34,743 nt of DNA from Anaerolineae bacterium (GCA_025062415.1 JANXAH010000189.1:1-34743), one strand, 5' to 3'. Positions 9,608 through 21,451 are shown, counted from the first letter of the stretch. Made by a program: numbers and translations. Notes: generated by a model from the sequence alone, not told the origin.

Positions 9608-9913
9608 ATGGGGCTGGTCGTGTTGGGCGACATTCTGGATGTTCTGCGTCGCCACAAGAGCGAGTTGTCGGAGAAATACGGCGTTCGGGCCATTGGCATC
9701 TTCGGTTCCTGCGTGAGGGGGGAGCAGACTGAAACCAGCGATGTGGATGTGCTGGTGGAGTTTGACCCCGAAGCGCGAGTTAGTCTGCTGGATTTTGTCC
9801 AACTGGAAGAGCACTTAACGCAACTTCTGGGGGTGCAGGTAGACCTGGTGGAGGGGTCGGCCCTGAAACCGCGCATCAGTCAACGTGTCTTTGCAGAAGT
9901 CGTGTATGTATGA
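9608..9913 (+). CDS. mntA: MntA-type minimal nucleotidyltransferase antitoxin
   Basis: GIFGSCVRGEQTETSDVDVLVEF matches the GSX10DXD nucleotidyltransferase motif; ~100 aa; ATGA overlap with the following HEPN gene. Confidence 0.9.
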   Translation: MGLVVLGDILDVLRRHKSELSEKYGVRAIGIFGSCVRGEQTETSDVDVLVEFDPEARVSLLDFVQLEEHLTQLLGVQVDLVEGSALKPRISQRVFAEVVYV

Positions 9914-10254
9914 AACGGGAAGTTGGGGATTACTTGGCTGACATCGTTGAGGCCATGGTCAATGCTCAGAAGTTTGTGGAGGGTATGTCCTTTGCAGATT
10001 TCTGCAGAGACACGAAGACAGTTTATGCGGTGGTCCGGGCCATTGAGATCATCGGGGAGGCCGTTAAAAATATCCCGGACGATTTCCGGGCCAGATATCC
10101 GGACATCCCGTGGCGTAGTATGGCCGGGATGCGGGACAAATTGGCCCATGGGTATTTCAGCATCAGGCTGGAGAGAGTGTGGGAGGTCCTTCAAAAAGAC
10201 ATTCCAGACCTGAAGCCTAAGTTTGAAGCAATGCTTGCGCAATTTCCAAAGTAG
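9910..10254 (+). CDS. hepT: HepT-type HEPN (DUF86) ribonuclease toxin
   Basis: Helical ~114-aa protein with [13 protein letters not shown] = RX4HXY motif; [39 protein letters not shown] is typical of DUF86/HepT. Confidence 0.92.
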   Translation: MKREVGDYLADIVEAMVNAQKFVEGMSFADFCRDTKTVYAVVRAIEIIGEAVKNIPDDFRARYPDIPWRSMAGMRDKLAHGYFSIRLERVWEVLQKDIPDLKPKFEAMLAQFPK

Positions 10255-10270
10255 CGGTCCAAGAGGTGCT

Positions 10271-10741
10271 ATGCCCAGACGATACCGTCCACCGAAACGA
10301 GAAATAGAGCCGGACCTGCGGTACAACAGTGTGCTGGTCGCTAAGTTCATCAACAAAATTATGCGCAACGGCAAGAAGAGTGTGGCGACCCGGATTATGT
10401 ACCAGGCGATGGACATCGTCCAGCAGCGGATGAAGCGACCAGCCCTGGAGGTTGTGGAAGAAGCGGTCCGCAATGTCTCCCCGATCCTGGAGGTACGGCC
10501 CCGCCGGGTCGGTGGGGCGACCTACCAGGTTCCGGTGGAGGTGCCGCCGCATCGGCAATTGAGCCTGGCCATCCGCTGGCTCGTGGAAGCGGCCCGTAGC
10601 CGTTCCGGGCGCTCCATGGCGGAGAAACTGGCGGCGGAACTGATGGACGCCGTCAACAAGACCGGCGCCGCCTATAAGAAGCGGGAGGATACCCACAGGA
10701 TGGCCGAGGCGAACCAGGCCTTTGCACACTACCGGTGGTAA
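10271..10741 (+). CDS. rpsG: 30S ribosomal protein S7
   Basis: [39 protein letters not shown]...; true ATG at 10271 rather than the track start 10223. Confidence 0.98.
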   Translation: MPRRYRPPKREIEPDLRYNSVLVAKFINKIMRNGKKSVATRIMYQAMDIVQQRMKRPALEVVEEAVRNVSPILEVRPRRVGGATYQVPVEVPPHRQLSLAIRWLVEAARSRSGRSMAEKLAAELMDAVNKTGAAYKKREDTHRMAEANQAFAHYRW

Positions 10742-10785
10742 CCCCCGCCAGTGGGCGCCCGGGCGACCCGAAGGGGGTGATGGAT

Positions 10786-12858
10786 ATGGCCTGGCCGCTG
10801 GATCGGGTCCGCAACATCGGGATCATCGCCCATATAGACGCGGGGAAAACCACCACCACCGAGCGAATTCTCTTTTACACAGGACGTACCCATCGGATGG
10901 GGACGGTGGACGAAGGGACCACCGTCACCGACTGGATGATCCAGGAGCGGGAACGGGGCATCACGATTACCGCTGCCGCCGTCACCTGCTTCTGGAGGGA
11001 CCATCAGATTAACATCATAGACACACCGGGGCACATAGATTTCACTGCCGAGGTGCAGCGCAGCCTGCGCGTCCTGGACGGCGGCGTTGTGGTCTTTGAT
11101 GCCGTGGCGGGTGTGGAGCCCCAATCGGAAACGGTCTGGCGGCAGGCCCGCACCTTCGGTGTGCCCCTGATCGCTTTCATTAACAAGATGGACAAACTGG
11201 GCGCCGACTTCGCCCACGCCACCGAGACGATTCGGGAGCGGCTCGGCGCCAACCCCGTGATGGTCCAGTGGCCCATCGGACGGGAATCCTCTTTTCAGGG
11301 GGTGATAGACCTGCTGGAATGGCGGGCCATCACCTGGGTGGACGAACTGGGAAAGGAGCCCGTCTATGGCCCTGTCCCTCCGGCGCTGGAAGAGGAAGCG
11401 CGGGCTCTGCGGGAGCGAGCGATAGAGCAGATTGTGGAGACCGACGACGACCTGATGGCCCGCTACCTGGAAGGGGAGGAAATCCCGGCAGCGGACCTGC
11501 GACGGGCGTTGCGGCGGGCCACCATCGCCGGGACGCTGGTCCCAGTGCTCTGTGGCTCCGCCCTCCGCAATAAGGGGGTACAGCCTCTCCTGGACGCCAT
11601 TGTGGACTATCTTCCCTCGCCGCTGGATATCCCGCCCGTAAAGGGGGAGAATCCCCGGACCGGGGAGGTGGAGACCCGTCCCGCCGATGTGAATGCGCCG
11701 CTGGCGGCGCTGGCCTTCAAAGTCGCCAGCGATCCCTACGTGGGCCGGCTGGTCTACATCCGGGTCTACTCGGGCAAACTGAAGGTGGGCTCCTCCGTCT
11801 ATAACCCCGGCAAGGGCCAGACAGAGCGCATCGCTAAACTCCTGCGGATGTTTGCCCGGGATCGGGAGGAGATTCCCGAACTGACCGCCGGGGATATCGG
11901 CGCCGTTGTCGGGCTGAAGGCGACCTTCACAGGGGATACCCTCTGTACGCCCGGCGCGCCCATCGTCTTGGAGCCCATCCGCTTCCCTGAGCCGGTGGTC
12001 TTTGTCGCTATAGAGCCCAAGACGGCGGCGGACCAGGACCAGTTGCAACAGGCGCTGCGGCGGCTGGCGGAGGAGGACCCGACCTTCATCGTCCGGACCG
12101 ACGAGAACACCGGGCAGACGATCCTCGCCGGGATGGGTGAACTTCACCTGGAGATCCTGGTGGACCGGCTGGTGCGGGAGTTCCGGGTGGAGGGCAGGGT
12201 GGGGAAGCCCCGGGTGGCCTACCGGGAAACCATCACAGCCCGCGCAGAGGCCGAGGCGGTTTTTGACCGCCCCCTGGGGGGAACGCCCCAGTACGCCCGG
12301 GTCCGTTTGGCGGTGGAGCCGCTGCCCTCCGGAGCAGGTTTCCGATTTCAAGACAACACGAAGGGCAGGTTACCGGCCCAGTTTGTGAAGGCAGTGGAGG
12401 CCGGTTGCCGGGAAGCGATGGAGAGCGGTGTCCTGGCCGGGTATCCGATGGTGGATATCGGGGTGACGCTTCTGGAAGGGAACTGGAACCCCGATACCTC
12501 TACAGAGCCGGCCTTCAAAATCGCGGGCTCTGCGGCCTTCAAACGGGCGGTGGAGGAGGCAAAGCCGGTGCTCCTGGAGCCGGTGATGCGGACCGAAGTG
12601 GTGGTGCCGGAGTCCGCTCTGGGCGAAGTCATTGGAGACCTGAACAGCCGAGGGGCGACCATAGACCGGATGGAGAGCCGGCCCGGAGGCTTCCGGGCCA
12701 TCCAAGGAATGGTTCCCCTGGCCCGGATGTTCGGGTATGCGACCGACCTGCGTTCCCTGACCCAGGGGCGCGGGACGTTTACGATGGAGTTCCACCACTA
12801 CGCGCCGGTGGATAAAGCGCAGATGGAGGCCATCCTGTATGGTGGCCTTGGCTGGTAG
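10786..12858 (+). CDS. fusA: Elongation factor G
   Basis: [75 protein letters not shown] 10786 (or 10780) after AAGGGGG. Confidence 0.95.
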   Translation: MAWPLDRVRNIGIIAHIDAGKTTTTERILFYTGRTHRMGTVDEGTTVTDWMIQERERGITITAAAVTCFWRDHQINIIDTPGHIDFTAEVQRSLRVLDGGVVVFDAVAGVEPQSETVWRQARTFGVPLIAFINKMDKLGADFAHATETIRERLGANPVMVQWPIGRESSFQGVIDLLEWRAITWVDELGKEPVYGPVPPALEEEARALRERAIEQIVETDDDLMARYLEGEEIPAADLRRALRRATIAGTLVPVLCGSALRNKGVQPLLDAIVDYLPSPLDIPPVKGENPRTGEVETRPADVNAPLAALAFKVASDPYVGRLVYIRVYSGKLKVGSSVYNPGKGQTERIAKLLRMFARDREEIPELTAGDIGAVVGLKATFTGDTLCTPGAPIVLEPIRFPEPVVFVAIEPKTAADQDQLQQALRRLAEEDPTFIVRTDENTGQTILAGMGELHLEILVDRLVREFRVEGRVGKPRVAYRETITARAEAEAVFDRPLGGTPQYARVRLAVEPLPSGAGFRFQDNTKGRLPAQFVKAVEAGCREAMESGVLAGYPMVDIGVTLLEGNWNPDTSTEPAFKIAGSAAFKRAVEEAKPVLLEPVMRTEVVVPESALGEVIGDLNSRGATIDRMESRPGGFRAIQGMVPLARMFGYATDLRSLTQGRGTFTMEFHHYAPVDKAQMEAILYGGLGW

Positions 12859-12895
12859 AAGACGCTCTCACAGGTTGGGAGTTGTTCTCCAGCGC

Positions 12896-12932
12896 CGATT
12901 GGGCCGGAGGATAACTCCGGCCCGATCGTTTT
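12896..12932 (+). terminator. Terminator/attenuator-like hairpin between fusA and tuf
   Basis: CGATTGGGCCGGAG-gataa-CTCCGGCCCGATCG (14-bp stem with one G.U) followed by TTTT. Confidence 0.7.
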
Positions 12933-12975
12933 CATAAACAAAAGAAAAATCATCGCACGAAAGGAGTGAGGAGAG

Positions 12976-14193
<1,218 letters not shown>

Positions 14194-14199
14194 CGACCT

Positions 14200-14508
14200 A
14201 TGGCGAAGCAGAGAATCCGCATCCGCTTGAAGGCGTACGACCATCGGGTGCTGGACGAGTCCGCACGGCGAATCGTGGAGGCGGCCGAGCGCACGGGGGC
14301 GACAGTGGTCGGCCCCATCCCGCTGCCGACCAAGATTGAGCGCTACACCGTGCGCCGGTCCCCCTTCATTGACAAGGACTCTCACGAGCACTTTGAAATC
14401 CGTACGCACAAGCGGCTGATAGACGTCCTGGAACCGGATAACAAAACGATAGACGCACTGGTCCGGCTGAACCTCCCGGCCGGGGTGGACATAGAGATCA
14501 AACTGTAG
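14200..14508 (+). CDS. rpsJ: 30S ribosomal protein S10
   Basis: [51 protein letters not shown]... Confidence 0.98.
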   Translation: MAKQRIRIRLKAYDHRVLDESARRIVEAAERTGATVVGPIPLPTKIERYTVRRSPFIDKDSHEHFEIRTHKRLIDVLEPDNKTIDALVRLNLPAGVDIEIKL

Positions 14509-14723
14509 GGCGGGCGGAAATCCGCTCTGTGGGATACGGGCCGGGCCTGTGTCGGGCCTTTGGACCGGGCAAGTGCGGTTTCGTCGCCTCTGTGGTGTTA
14601 CCGGGGAGGATAAAAAGGCCGCAGGACGGGTATGCCCGGTGCACCTGGGGGTGAGGGGATACGCGCGTCCGCTGGCCGGGGATCCTTCTGCCGTGGCCGA
14701 TTGCCCGGGTGGAGGAGTAGAGC

Positions 14724-15410
14724 GTGAAGGGAATTCTGGGAAAGAAAATTGGAATGACGACCATCTTCAAGGAGACGGGCGAAGCCATCCCCGTCACCAT
14801 TATTGAGGCGGGCCCGTGCTGGGTCACCCAGGTCAAGACGGTGGAACGGGATGGCTATAGCGCTGTCCAGTTGGGGTTTGAACTGGTGAAGCCCTCCCGG
14901 CTGACCCGAGGGGAACTGGGCCACCTGGGCCTGCTGAAGCCGGACCCGAAACATCCCAACCGCAGGCGCCTGAACCTGCCAGGGCCGCTACGGTATCTGC
15001 GGGAGTTCCGGGTGAAGCCAGAGGAAGCCCCCGCCGAGGGTGAGAAAATCACCGTGGCGGTCTTCCAGGTCGGTGACCGGGTGGACGTAGTGGGTACCTC
15101 CAAGGGGCGCGGGTTTGCTGGTGGCATCAAGCGGCACGGCTTCCACCGCCAACCCAAGACCCACGGTCAGTCGGACCGGGAGCGCCGCCATGGTTCCATC
15201 GGTGCGACCACGACCCCTGGTCGGGTGCTGAAGGGGCTCAAGATGCCCGGCCATATGGGAAATGCGCGCGTCACTGTCCAGAATCTGGAAGTGGTGATGG
15301 TGGATCCGGAGCGAAACCTGCTGGCAGTGCGCGGCGCCGTTCCGGGTCACCGGGGAAGCTTGGTGATGATCAAGCCGGCCCGAAAGACGAAGGAACTGCA
15401 AAAGAAGTAG
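14724..15410 (+). CDS. rplC: 50S ribosomal protein L3
   Basis: GTG start; [57 protein letters not shown]. Confidence 0.97.
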   Translation: MKGILGKKIGMTTIFKETGEAIPVTIIEAGPCWVTQVKTVERDGYSAVQLGFELVKPSRLTRGELGHLGLLKPDPKHPNRRRLNLPGPLRYLREFRVKPEEAPAEGEKITVAVFQVGDRVDVVGTSKGRGFAGGIKRHGFHRQPKTHGQSDRERRHGSIGATTTPGRVLKGLKMPGHMGNARVTVQNLEVVMVDPERNLLAVRGAVPGHRGSLVMIKPARKTKELQKK

Positions 15411-15450
15411 GGATGAAGTAGGGATTAGGAAGTAGGCAGTAGGGGGTTAA
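15411..15450 (+). repeat. Degenerate GGAGTAR-type heptad repeat spacer (rplC-rplD)
   Basis: gatgaagtagggattaggaagtaggcagtaggggg: diverged GAAGTAG/GCAGTAG units. Confidence 0.55.
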
Positions 15451-15451
15451 G

Positions 15452-16072
15452 ATGAAGGTTCCTGTCTGGAACGTGCACGGGCAGCAGGTGGGGGAAGTGG
15501 AACTGCGGCCCGACATTTTTGAGGCGCCCATCAACGTGCCGTTGATGCACCAGGCGCTGGTGCGTCAGTTGGCCAACGCCCGGCTGGGCACCCACAAGAC
15601 CAAGACCCGCGGCGAGGTCAATCGGACGACCCGGAAATGGTACCGGCAGAAGGGCACGGGCCGGGCCCGCCACGGGAGCCGGAACGCGCCGATCTTCGTC
15701 GGTGGTGGTATCGCCCACGGGCCCAAGCCGCGCAGTTACGAACAGCGGATGCCCAAGAAGATGCGCCGGGCTGCCCTTCGGAGCGCGCTCAGTGTTAAGG
15801 CGTCCAATCAGCAGATCGTGGTGGTGGACCGGCTGGAACTGCCCGAGCCCAAGACGCGGGAGATGCGGGGTGTGCTGGAGCGGCTCAACGTGGGCGAGAA
15901 CGCCCTCATCCTTCTGGCCCAGCGGAACGAAGTGGTGGAGAAGTCGGCGCGCAACCTGCCGGGCGTGAAGACCTTGCGGGCTGGATACCTGAACATCCGG
16001 GACCTGCTGAAATACGAGAAGGTCCTGATGCCTTTGGACGCTATGCAGGTCATTGAGTCCATTCTGGGGTAG
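15452..16072 (+). CDS. rplD: 50S ribosomal protein L4
   Basis: [64 protein letters not shown]. Confidence 0.97.
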   Translation: MKVPVWNVHGQQVGEVELRPDIFEAPINVPLMHQALVRQLANARLGTHKTKTRGEVNRTTRKWYRQKGTGRARHGSRNAPIFVGGGIAHGPKPRSYEQRMPKKMRRAALRSALSVKASNQQIVVVDRLELPEPKTREMRGVLERLNVGENALILLAQRNEVVEKSARNLPGVKTLRAGYLNIRDLLKYEKVLMPLDAMQVIESILG

Positions 16073-16076
16073 GGCC

Positions 16077-16376
16077 ATGCACATCTATGAGGTCATCAAA
16101 CGACCGGTTTTGACGGAGAAGACGCAGCGGGCGGCCCACCTCCGCCGACGCCAGTACACCTTTGAGGTGGACCGGCGGGCCAATAAGGCGCTGGTCAAAC
16201 AGGCGGTGGAGACCATCTACCGGGTGAAGGTGGAGTCGGTGAACATCGCCAATATGCCCGCTAAGGCAGTCCGGCGATGGGGGCGTCGGCGGGTGGTCCG
16301 AATCCCGGCATGGAAGAAAGCTATCGTGACCCTGGCCGAAGGGGAACGAATCCCGGAACTGGAACTGGAGGGCTGA
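16077..16376 (+). CDS. rplW: 50S ribosomal protein L23
   Basis: [63 protein letters not shown]. Confidence 0.96.
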   Translation: MHIYEVIKRPVLTEKTQRAAHLRRRQYTFEVDRRANKALVKQAVETIYRVKVESVNIANMPAKAVRRWGRRRVVRIPAWKKAIVTLAEGERIPELELEG

Positions 16377-16377
16377 A

Positions 16378-17217
16378 GTGGGGATCAAAGTCTATAAGCC
16401 GACATCGCCCGGCCGCCGGGGGATGACCGGCTACCTGTTTGACGACATTACCAAGACCGAGCCGGAGCGGAGCCTGGTGGTCCCCCTGAAGAAGAAGGGC
16501 GGACGAAATGTCCAGGGCCGGATCACCGTCCGCCACCGAGGAGGCGGTCATAAGCGGCTCTATCGTATCATTGACTTCAAACGGGATAAGCACGGTGTCC
16601 CAGCCCGGGTGGCCGCGATAGAGTATGACCCGAACCGCTCTGCGCGGATTGCGCTGCTGGTGTACGCAGACGGGGAGAAGCGGTACATTATCGCTCCCTT
16701 GGGGCTGAAGGTTGGGGACTTGGTCATGAGCGGCCCCGATGCCGAGGTGAAAGTGGGCAACGCGTTGCCCCTGGAGAAAATTCCCGTGGGTACAACGATC
16801 CACAATATTGAACTGTACCCGGGGCGGGGCGGACAACTGGTCCGCTCTGCGGGGTGCGCGGCCCAGTTGCTGGCGAAGGAAGGGGATTACGTCACGGTGC
16901 GGCTGCCCAGCGGCGAGGTCCGGCTGATCCGCAAGGAGTGCATGGCAACCATCGGTCAGGTTGGGAACGTGGAGCACGCCAATATCAAGTTGGGAAAGGC
17001 CGGACGGAAGCGCTGGCTGGGATGGCGGCCCACGGTCCGTGGTTCGGCGATGACCCCGCGGGACCATCCCCACGGTGGTGGTGAGGGACGGTCGCCTATT
17101 GGCATGCCCGGCCCGAAGACTCCCTGGGGGAAGCCCGCCCTGGGCAAGAAAACCCGCCGCAACAAGGCGACGGACAAATACATCATTCGCCGCCGGGGCG
17201 CGCGGAGACAGCAATAG
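16378..17217 (+). CDS. rplB: 50S ribosomal protein L2
   Basis: GTG start; [70 protein letters not shown]. Confidence 0.98.
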   Translation: MGIKVYKPTSPGRRGMTGYLFDDITKTEPERSLVVPLKKKGGRNVQGRITVRHRGGGHKRLYRIIDFKRDKHGVPARVAAIEYDPNRSARIALLVYADGEKRYIIAPLGLKVGDLVMSGPDAEVKVGNALPLEKIPVGTTIHNIELYPGRGGQLVRSAGCAAQLLAKEGDYVTVRLPSGEVRLIRKECMATIGQVGNVEHANIKLGKAGRKRWLGWRPTVRGSAMTPRDHPHGGGEGRSPIGMPGPKTPWGKPALGKKTRRNKATDKYIIRRRGARRQQ

Positions 17218-17220
17218 TTC

Positions 17221-17245
17221 GTTAGGGGTCAGTGGTTAGCCGTTA
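17221..17245 (+). repeat. Short GTGGTTA-type heptad run (rplB-rpsS spacer)
   Basis: GTTA-GGGGTCA-GTGGTTA-GCCGTTA: 7-nt periodicity with imperfect units. Confidence 0.5.
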
Positions 17246-17257
17246 GCAGGAGGGATT

Positions 17258-17545
17258 ATGGGACGGTCGCTGAAAAAAGGCCCATATGTGGACCCGAAGT
17301 TGTTACGGAAGATTGAAGAGATGAACCGGACGGGGGAGAAGCGGGTGATCCGCACCTGGTCGCGCGATTCCACCATCTTCCCCCAGATGGTCGGCCATAC
17401 TATCGCCGTCCACGACGGTCGGCGGCATGTGCCCATTTACATCACGGAGAACATGGTCGGTCACAAACTGGGGGAATTCGCCCCGACCCGGACGTTCCGT
17501 GGGCACACGGTGAAGGAGAAGAAGGGTGAGGTGAAGAAGAAGTGA
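17258..17545 (+). CDS. rpsS: 30S ribosomal protein S19
   Basis: [83 protein letters not shown]. Confidence 0.98.
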   Translation: MGRSLKKGPYVDPKLLRKIEEMNRTGEKRVIRTWSRDSTIFPQMVGHTIAVHDGRRHVPIYITENMVGHKLGEFAPTRTFRGHTVKEKKGEVKKK

Positions 17546-17600
17546 GGAGTAAGGAGTAGGGAGTAGGGAGTAGGAAGTAGGGAGTAGTAGGAAGTAGGGG
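17546..17600 (+). repeat. GGAGTAR heptad tandem repeat (rpsS-rplV spacer)
   Basis: GGAGTAA GGAGTAG GGAGTAG GGAGTAG GAAGTAG GGAGTAG ... ending directly before rplV. Confidence 0.9.
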
Positions 17601-17606
17601 GTGGAA

Positions 17607-17963
17607 ATGGAGGTTCGTGCAATTGCCAGGTACGTACCGATGTCGGCCCGGAAGGTGCGCCGGGTCGTGGACCGGGTGCGGGGAATGGGCGTGGAGCGCG
17701 CGCTGGAACTTCTGCGCCTGCTCCCTCAGGCCGCAGCTGGACCGGTGGAGAAGGTCATCCGGTCGGCAGTTGCCAATGCGGAGGAGAACTTCGGTCTCTC
17801 CCGGGACAATCTTTACATTGCCCACATCGTGGCCGACGAGGGGCCCGGCGTGCCGCCCGGGCGCGGCTGGCGCCCCCGCTTTGCGGCCCGCGGGCGCTAC
17901 CACCCAATCCGAAAGCGCTCCTCGCATATCACGGTAGTGCTTCGCGAAATTGAAGAAGAGTAA
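17607..17963 (+). CDS. rplV: 50S ribosomal protein L22
   Basis: MEVRAIARYVPMSARKVRRVVDRVRGMGVERALELL...RAARGRYHPIRKRSSHITVVL-like C-terminus; GTG 17601 is an alternative start. Confidence 0.96.
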   Translation: MEVRAIARYVPMSARKVRRVVDRVRGMGVERALELLRLLPQAAAGPVEKVIRSAVANAEENFGLSRDNLYIAHIVADEGPGVPPGRGWRPRFAARGRYHPIRKRSSHITVVLREIEEE

Positions 17964-17975
17964 AGGAGGCCAGTT

Positions 17976-18656
17976 TTGGGACGCAAAGTTCATCCGTATG
18001 GCTTTCGGTTGAAGATTCTCCGGGACTGGCAGTCCCGCTGGTATGCGGAAGGGAAGAACTACCGGGAGTTGCTGGAAGAGGATATGCGCATCCGGGAGTA
18101 TATTGAGCGGGAACTGGCCGCCGCAGGGATCTCCCGGATAGAGATTGAGCGATATCCCAACCAGGTCCAGGTAACCATCTGGACGGCCCGCCCGGGCATT
18201 GTCATTGGCCGAAAGGGTGGAGCGGTAAAGACGCTCCGCCAGGAACTGGAGGAGATGACCGGGAAGCGGGTTCACGTGGAGGTCCAGGAGGTGGAGCGGC
18301 CCGAACTGGATGCCCGGCTGGTGGCGCAGAACATCGCAGCCCAGTTGGAGCGGCGGATTTCCCACGGTCGGGCGATGAAGCGGGCCATCCAGCAGGCGAT
18401 GCGGGCCGGTGCCCAGGGCGTCTGGATCATTTGTAAGGGCCGGATCGGCGGCGCCGAGATGGCTCGCCCAGTGGCGATGCGGGAGGGCCGTATCCCCCGC
18501 CAGACCCTCCGCGCCGATATTGACTTCGCTAAGGCCGAGGCCTACACCACCTACGGCCGCATTGGGGTCAAGGTTTGGATCTACAAGGGCGACGTATTGC
18601 CAGAGGCGAAACCCGCAGCCGCGGAGGAGCAGCCGCAACAATTGTTTGTGGTGTAA
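17976..18656 (+). CDS. rpsC: 30S ribosomal protein S3
   Basis: TTG start; GRKVHPYGFRLKILRDWQSRWYAEGKNYRELLEEDMRIREYIERELAAAGISRIEIER; KH domain IVIGRKGGAVKTL. Confidence 0.97.
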   Translation: MGRKVHPYGFRLKILRDWQSRWYAEGKNYRELLEEDMRIREYIERELAAAGISRIEIERYPNQVQVTIWTARPGIVIGRKGGAVKTLRQELEEMTGKRVHVEVQEVERPELDARLVAQNIAAQLERRISHGRAMKRAIQQAMRAGAQGVWIICKGRIGGAEMARPVAMREGRIPRQTLRADIDFAKAEAYTTYGRIGVKVWIYKGDVLPEAKPAAAEEQPQQLFVV

Positions 18657-18849
18657 AAGGGCCGTTCCATTTGGAAGCCGTGGAGGGTTTCTTAGAAGCC
18701 GCGTCGCTTTCGGAGATCCGGCGGCGCCTCAAGAAAATCGGCGCGTTGTTGGGGATTGCTCGGCGATCTGGTTTGCCTCGTGACTTGTTTGAACAAACTG
18801 ATGGGGATAAAGCGAGCCCAAATTTCCAGCGAAACGGGAGTCACGACCG

Positions 18850-19269
18850 ATGTTGATGCCCAAACGTGTGAAATACCGCAAGCAGATGCGAGGGCGGTTG
18901 AAGGGGAAGGCCAGCCGGGGCAACGAAGTGGCTTTCGGAGAGTATGGTCTGCAGGCCCTGGAGCCGGCCTGGATCACCAGCCGCCAGATTGAGGCCGCCC
19001 GGCGGACCCTGGTCCGTTTCGTCCGCCGGCGCGGGAAATACTGGATCCGAATCTTCCCCGATAAGCCCGTCACGGCGAAGCCCGCCGAGACCCGGATGGG
19101 CAAGGGGAAGGGTCCAGTGGACCACTGGGTCGCCGTGGTGAAGCCCGGCCGCATCCTCTTTGAATTGGCGGGCCTGCCTGAGGATCAGGCCCGGGAGGCG
19201 ATGCGGCTGGCGGCCCACAAATTGCCTATTAAATGCCAGTTTGTGACCCGACAGGAGGTATCGGAGTAA
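18850..19269 (+). CDS. rplP: 50S ribosomal protein L16
   Basis: [54 protein letters not shown]. Confidence 0.98.
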   Translation: MLMPKRVKYRKQMRGRLKGKASRGNEVAFGEYGLQALEPAWITSRQIEAARRTLVRFVRRRGKYWIRIFPDKPVTAKPAETRMGKGKGPVDHWVAVVKPGRILFELAGLPEDQAREAMRLAAHKLPIKCQFVTRQEVSE

Positions 19270-19488
19270 ATGCGGGCAAAAGAGTTGCGAATGTTGACCG
19301 ACGCAGAATTGCGAGCCCGTCTGGAAGAGGCCCGACGGGAACTCTTTGTGTTGCGTCAGGACTGGTATATGAACCGGCTGCAGGACAACAACCGCATCAC
19401 GGCCGTGAAGCGGGATATCGCCCGCATCCTGACCATCCTGCGGGAGCGGGAACTGGCCCGACAGATGGAACAAGGAGGCGCGCAATGA
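19270..19488 (+). CDS. rpmC: 50S ribosomal protein L29
   Basis: [61 protein letters not shown]. Confidence 0.96.
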   Translation: MRAKELRMLTDAELRARLEEARRELFVLRQDWYMNRLQDNNRITAVKRDIARILTILRERELARQMEQGGAQ

Positions 19489-19772
19489 GAGAGCGACGGA
19501 AACGGCTGGTCGGGCGGGTCGTCAGCGATAAGATGCAGAAGACGGTCGTGGTCCAGGTGGAGCGGACCAAGCGTCACCCGCTTTACGGCAAGGTCATCAA
19601 GGTGCGGAAGAAGTTCTACGCCCACGACGAGAACAATGAGTGTCGGGTCGGGGACCTGGTGCGTATCGTGGAATCCCGACCCTTGAGCCGGCTGAAGCGC
19701 TGGGTCGTGGAGGAGATACTGGAGCGGTCCGAACGGCCCGAGGTGGAGATTCGGGAGGAGGTGATCCTATGA
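19485..19772 (+). CDS. rpsQ: 30S ribosomal protein S17
   Basis: [72 protein letters not shown] overlap with rpmC. Confidence 0.97.
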   Translation: MRERRKRLVGRVVSDKMQKTVVVQVERTKRHPLYGKVIKVRKKFYAHDENNECRVGDLVRIVESRPLSRLKRWVVEEILERSERPEVEIREEVIL

Positions 19773-20140
19773 TCCAGCAGGAGAGCCGCCTTGTAGTTGC
19801 CGACAATACTGGAGCCAAAGAACTTCTCTGTATCCGCGTGCTGGGTGGCTCCAAGCGGCGGTACGGTTATGTTGGCGACGTGATTGTCGCAACGGTCAAG
19901 CAGGCCACTCCCAACGCGATGGTCAAGAAGGGAGATGTGGTCAAGGCCGTGATTGTCCGCACGAAGAAGGAGTACCGCCGCCCCGACGGGTCTACTATTC
20001 GCTTTGACGACAACGCGGCCGTGTTGCTGGATGCCACAGGCACCAATCCGCGCGGCACCCGGGTCTTCGGCCCAGTGGCGCGAGAACTGCGGGATAAGGG
20101 GTTTATGAAGATTATCTCGCTGGCGCCGGAAGTGTTGTAG
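19769..20140 (+). CDS. rplN: 50S ribosomal protein L14
   Basis: [46 protein letters not shown]; start overlaps rpsQ stop. Confidence 0.98.
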   Translation: MIQQESRLVVADNTGAKELLCIRVLGGSKRRYGYVGDVIVATVKQATPNAMVKKGDVVKAVIVRTKKEYRRPDGSTIRFDDNAAVLLDATGTNPRGTRVFGPVARELRDKGFMKIISLAPEVL

Positions 20141-20145
20141 GCCGG

Positions 20146-20190
20146 AGGAGTCGGAAGTAGAAGTGGAGTATGGAGTAGGGAGTAGGGGAA
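20146..20190 (+). repeat. Degenerate GGAGTAR heptad repeat (rplN-rplX spacer)
   Basis: ggagtcggaagtagaagtggagtatggagtagggagtagggg. Confidence 0.7.
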
Positions 20191-20203
20191 TTAAGGAGGA
20201 GCA

Positions 20204-20527
20204 ATGGGCGTTCGGGTGAAGAAGGGAGATACGGTGGAGGTCATCGCCGGGGACGACCGGGGCCAGCGTGGGCAGGTGCTGCGCGTGCTGCCCAAGGAGA
20301 ACCGGGTGGTGGTCTCCGGCGTGAACCTGGTCAAGAAACACCAGCGCCCGGTCCGCGCTGGTCGGGGCCAGATTCAACCGGGTATCATTCAGTTTGAGGC
20401 ACCGATCCATATTTCCAACGTGATGCCGGTCTGCCCCCACTGCAAGGAGCCCACGCGGGTGGGTTTCAACCGGTCGGAGGACGGGCGCAAGGTGCGGATT
20501 TGCAAGCGCTGCAATCAAACCTTTTAA
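20204..20527 (+). CDS. rplX: 50S ribosomal protein L24
   Basis: [44 protein letters not shown]...[19 protein letters not shown]...ICKRC. Confidence 0.97.
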   Translation: MGVRVKKGDTVEVIAGDDRGQRGQVLRVLPKENRVVVSGVNLVKKHQRPVRAGRGQIQPGIIQFEAPIHISNVMPVCPHCKEPTRVGFNRSEDGRKVRICKRCNQTF

Positions 20528-20559
20528 AACTCGCCATCTCGTCAACTCGCAATCTCGCA
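20528..20559 (+). repeat. Octad repeat AACTCGCC-ATCTCGTC-AACTCGCA-ATCTCGCA (rplX-rplE spacer)
   Basis: Four 8-nt units; 16-nt superperiod of AACTCGCMATCTCG. Confidence 0.75.
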
Positions 20560-20568
20560 GGTGAACCT

Positions 20569-21111
20569 ATGCAACGACTGCAGGCACTTTATCGGGAACA
20601 TGTGCGGCCGACTCTGATGAGGGAGTTCGGGTACCGCAACATTATGGAAGTCCCGCGGATTCGGAAGGTTGTCATCAACATTGGGATGGGGGAGGCCCTG
20701 GACAATCCCAAGGCTCTGGACTATGCAGTGCAGGACCTGGCGACGATCACGGGCCAGCGGCCGGTCATCACCAAGGCGCGCAAGTCCATCGCCGGGTTCA
20801 AACTGCGCGCGGGCCGGCCTATCGGCGTGATGGTCACGCTGCGGGGCGAGCGGATGTGGGCCTTTCTGGACCGGCTTTTCAACATCGCTCTTCCCCGGCA
20901 GCGGGACTTCCGGGGGGTGCCCGACTCTTCCTTTGACGGGCGCGGCAACTACACGCTGGGGCTTCGGGAGCAGTTGCTCTTCCCAGAGATTGACTACGAC
21001 AAGATTGACAAAGTCCGGGGGATGGAGGTCACCATCGTGACCACCGCGAAGACGGACCAGGAGGCCAAGCGGCTGCTGGAACTCTTGGGAATGCCCTTCC
21101 GGCGGCGGTAG
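20569..21111 (+). CDS. rplE: 50S ribosomal protein L5
   Basis: [80 protein letters not shown]. Confidence 0.98.
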   Translation: MQRLQALYREHVRPTLMREFGYRNIMEVPRIRKVVINIGMGEALDNPKALDYAVQDLATITGQRPVITKARKSIAGFKLRAGRPIGVMVTLRGERMWAFLDRLFNIALPRQRDFRGVPDSSFDGRGNYTLGLREQLLFPEIDYDKIDKVRGMEVTIVTTAKTDQEAKRLLELLGMPFRRR

Positions 21112-21124
21112 GGAGTCGGAGAGC

Positions 21125-21412
21125 ATGCGGGGGGTCCCGTGCTCCTATCGTAGTAGTGGCTGTACGCGATCCCCCGCCGGTGAAGTGGCATGGATTATCA
21201 CGGCCTGTTTGGTCCGTCGGCTGATCGGTGGGGAAGACGAGATTATCGCCCGACCCAATCCGGAGACGGGCCAGATTGAGAATCTGGAGGTTTTGTTTTG
21301 CACCGCCCGCCTGCTGCGGCGGGAATGGTTCTCGGTACCGGTTACAGCCGACTTGCGGCTGATTCCTTCACCAGCAGAGGTGGCTGAAGCGGCGGAAACA
21401 GACCGCCGATAA
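21125..21412 (+). CDS. Hypothetical protein or gene remnant between rplE and rpsN
   Basis: 95-aa ORF; the C-terminal half (WIITACLVRRLIGGEDEIIARPNPETGQIENLEVLFCTARLLRREWFSVPVTADLRLIPSP) looks protein-like, the N-terminus does not; no family recognised. Confidence 0.4.
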   Translation: MRGVPCSYRSSGCTRSPAGEVAWIITACLVRRLIGGEDEIIARPNPETGQIENLEVLFCTARLLRREWFSVPVTADLRLIPSPAEVAEAAETDRR

Positions 21413-21451
21413 GAAGCGGATGGAATCTTTTCGGAGTGGGGTGGAGCGAGG

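Noticed and set aside
10729-12351. 540-aa minus-strand ORF across fusA
   Set aside because: Antisense frame of fusA.
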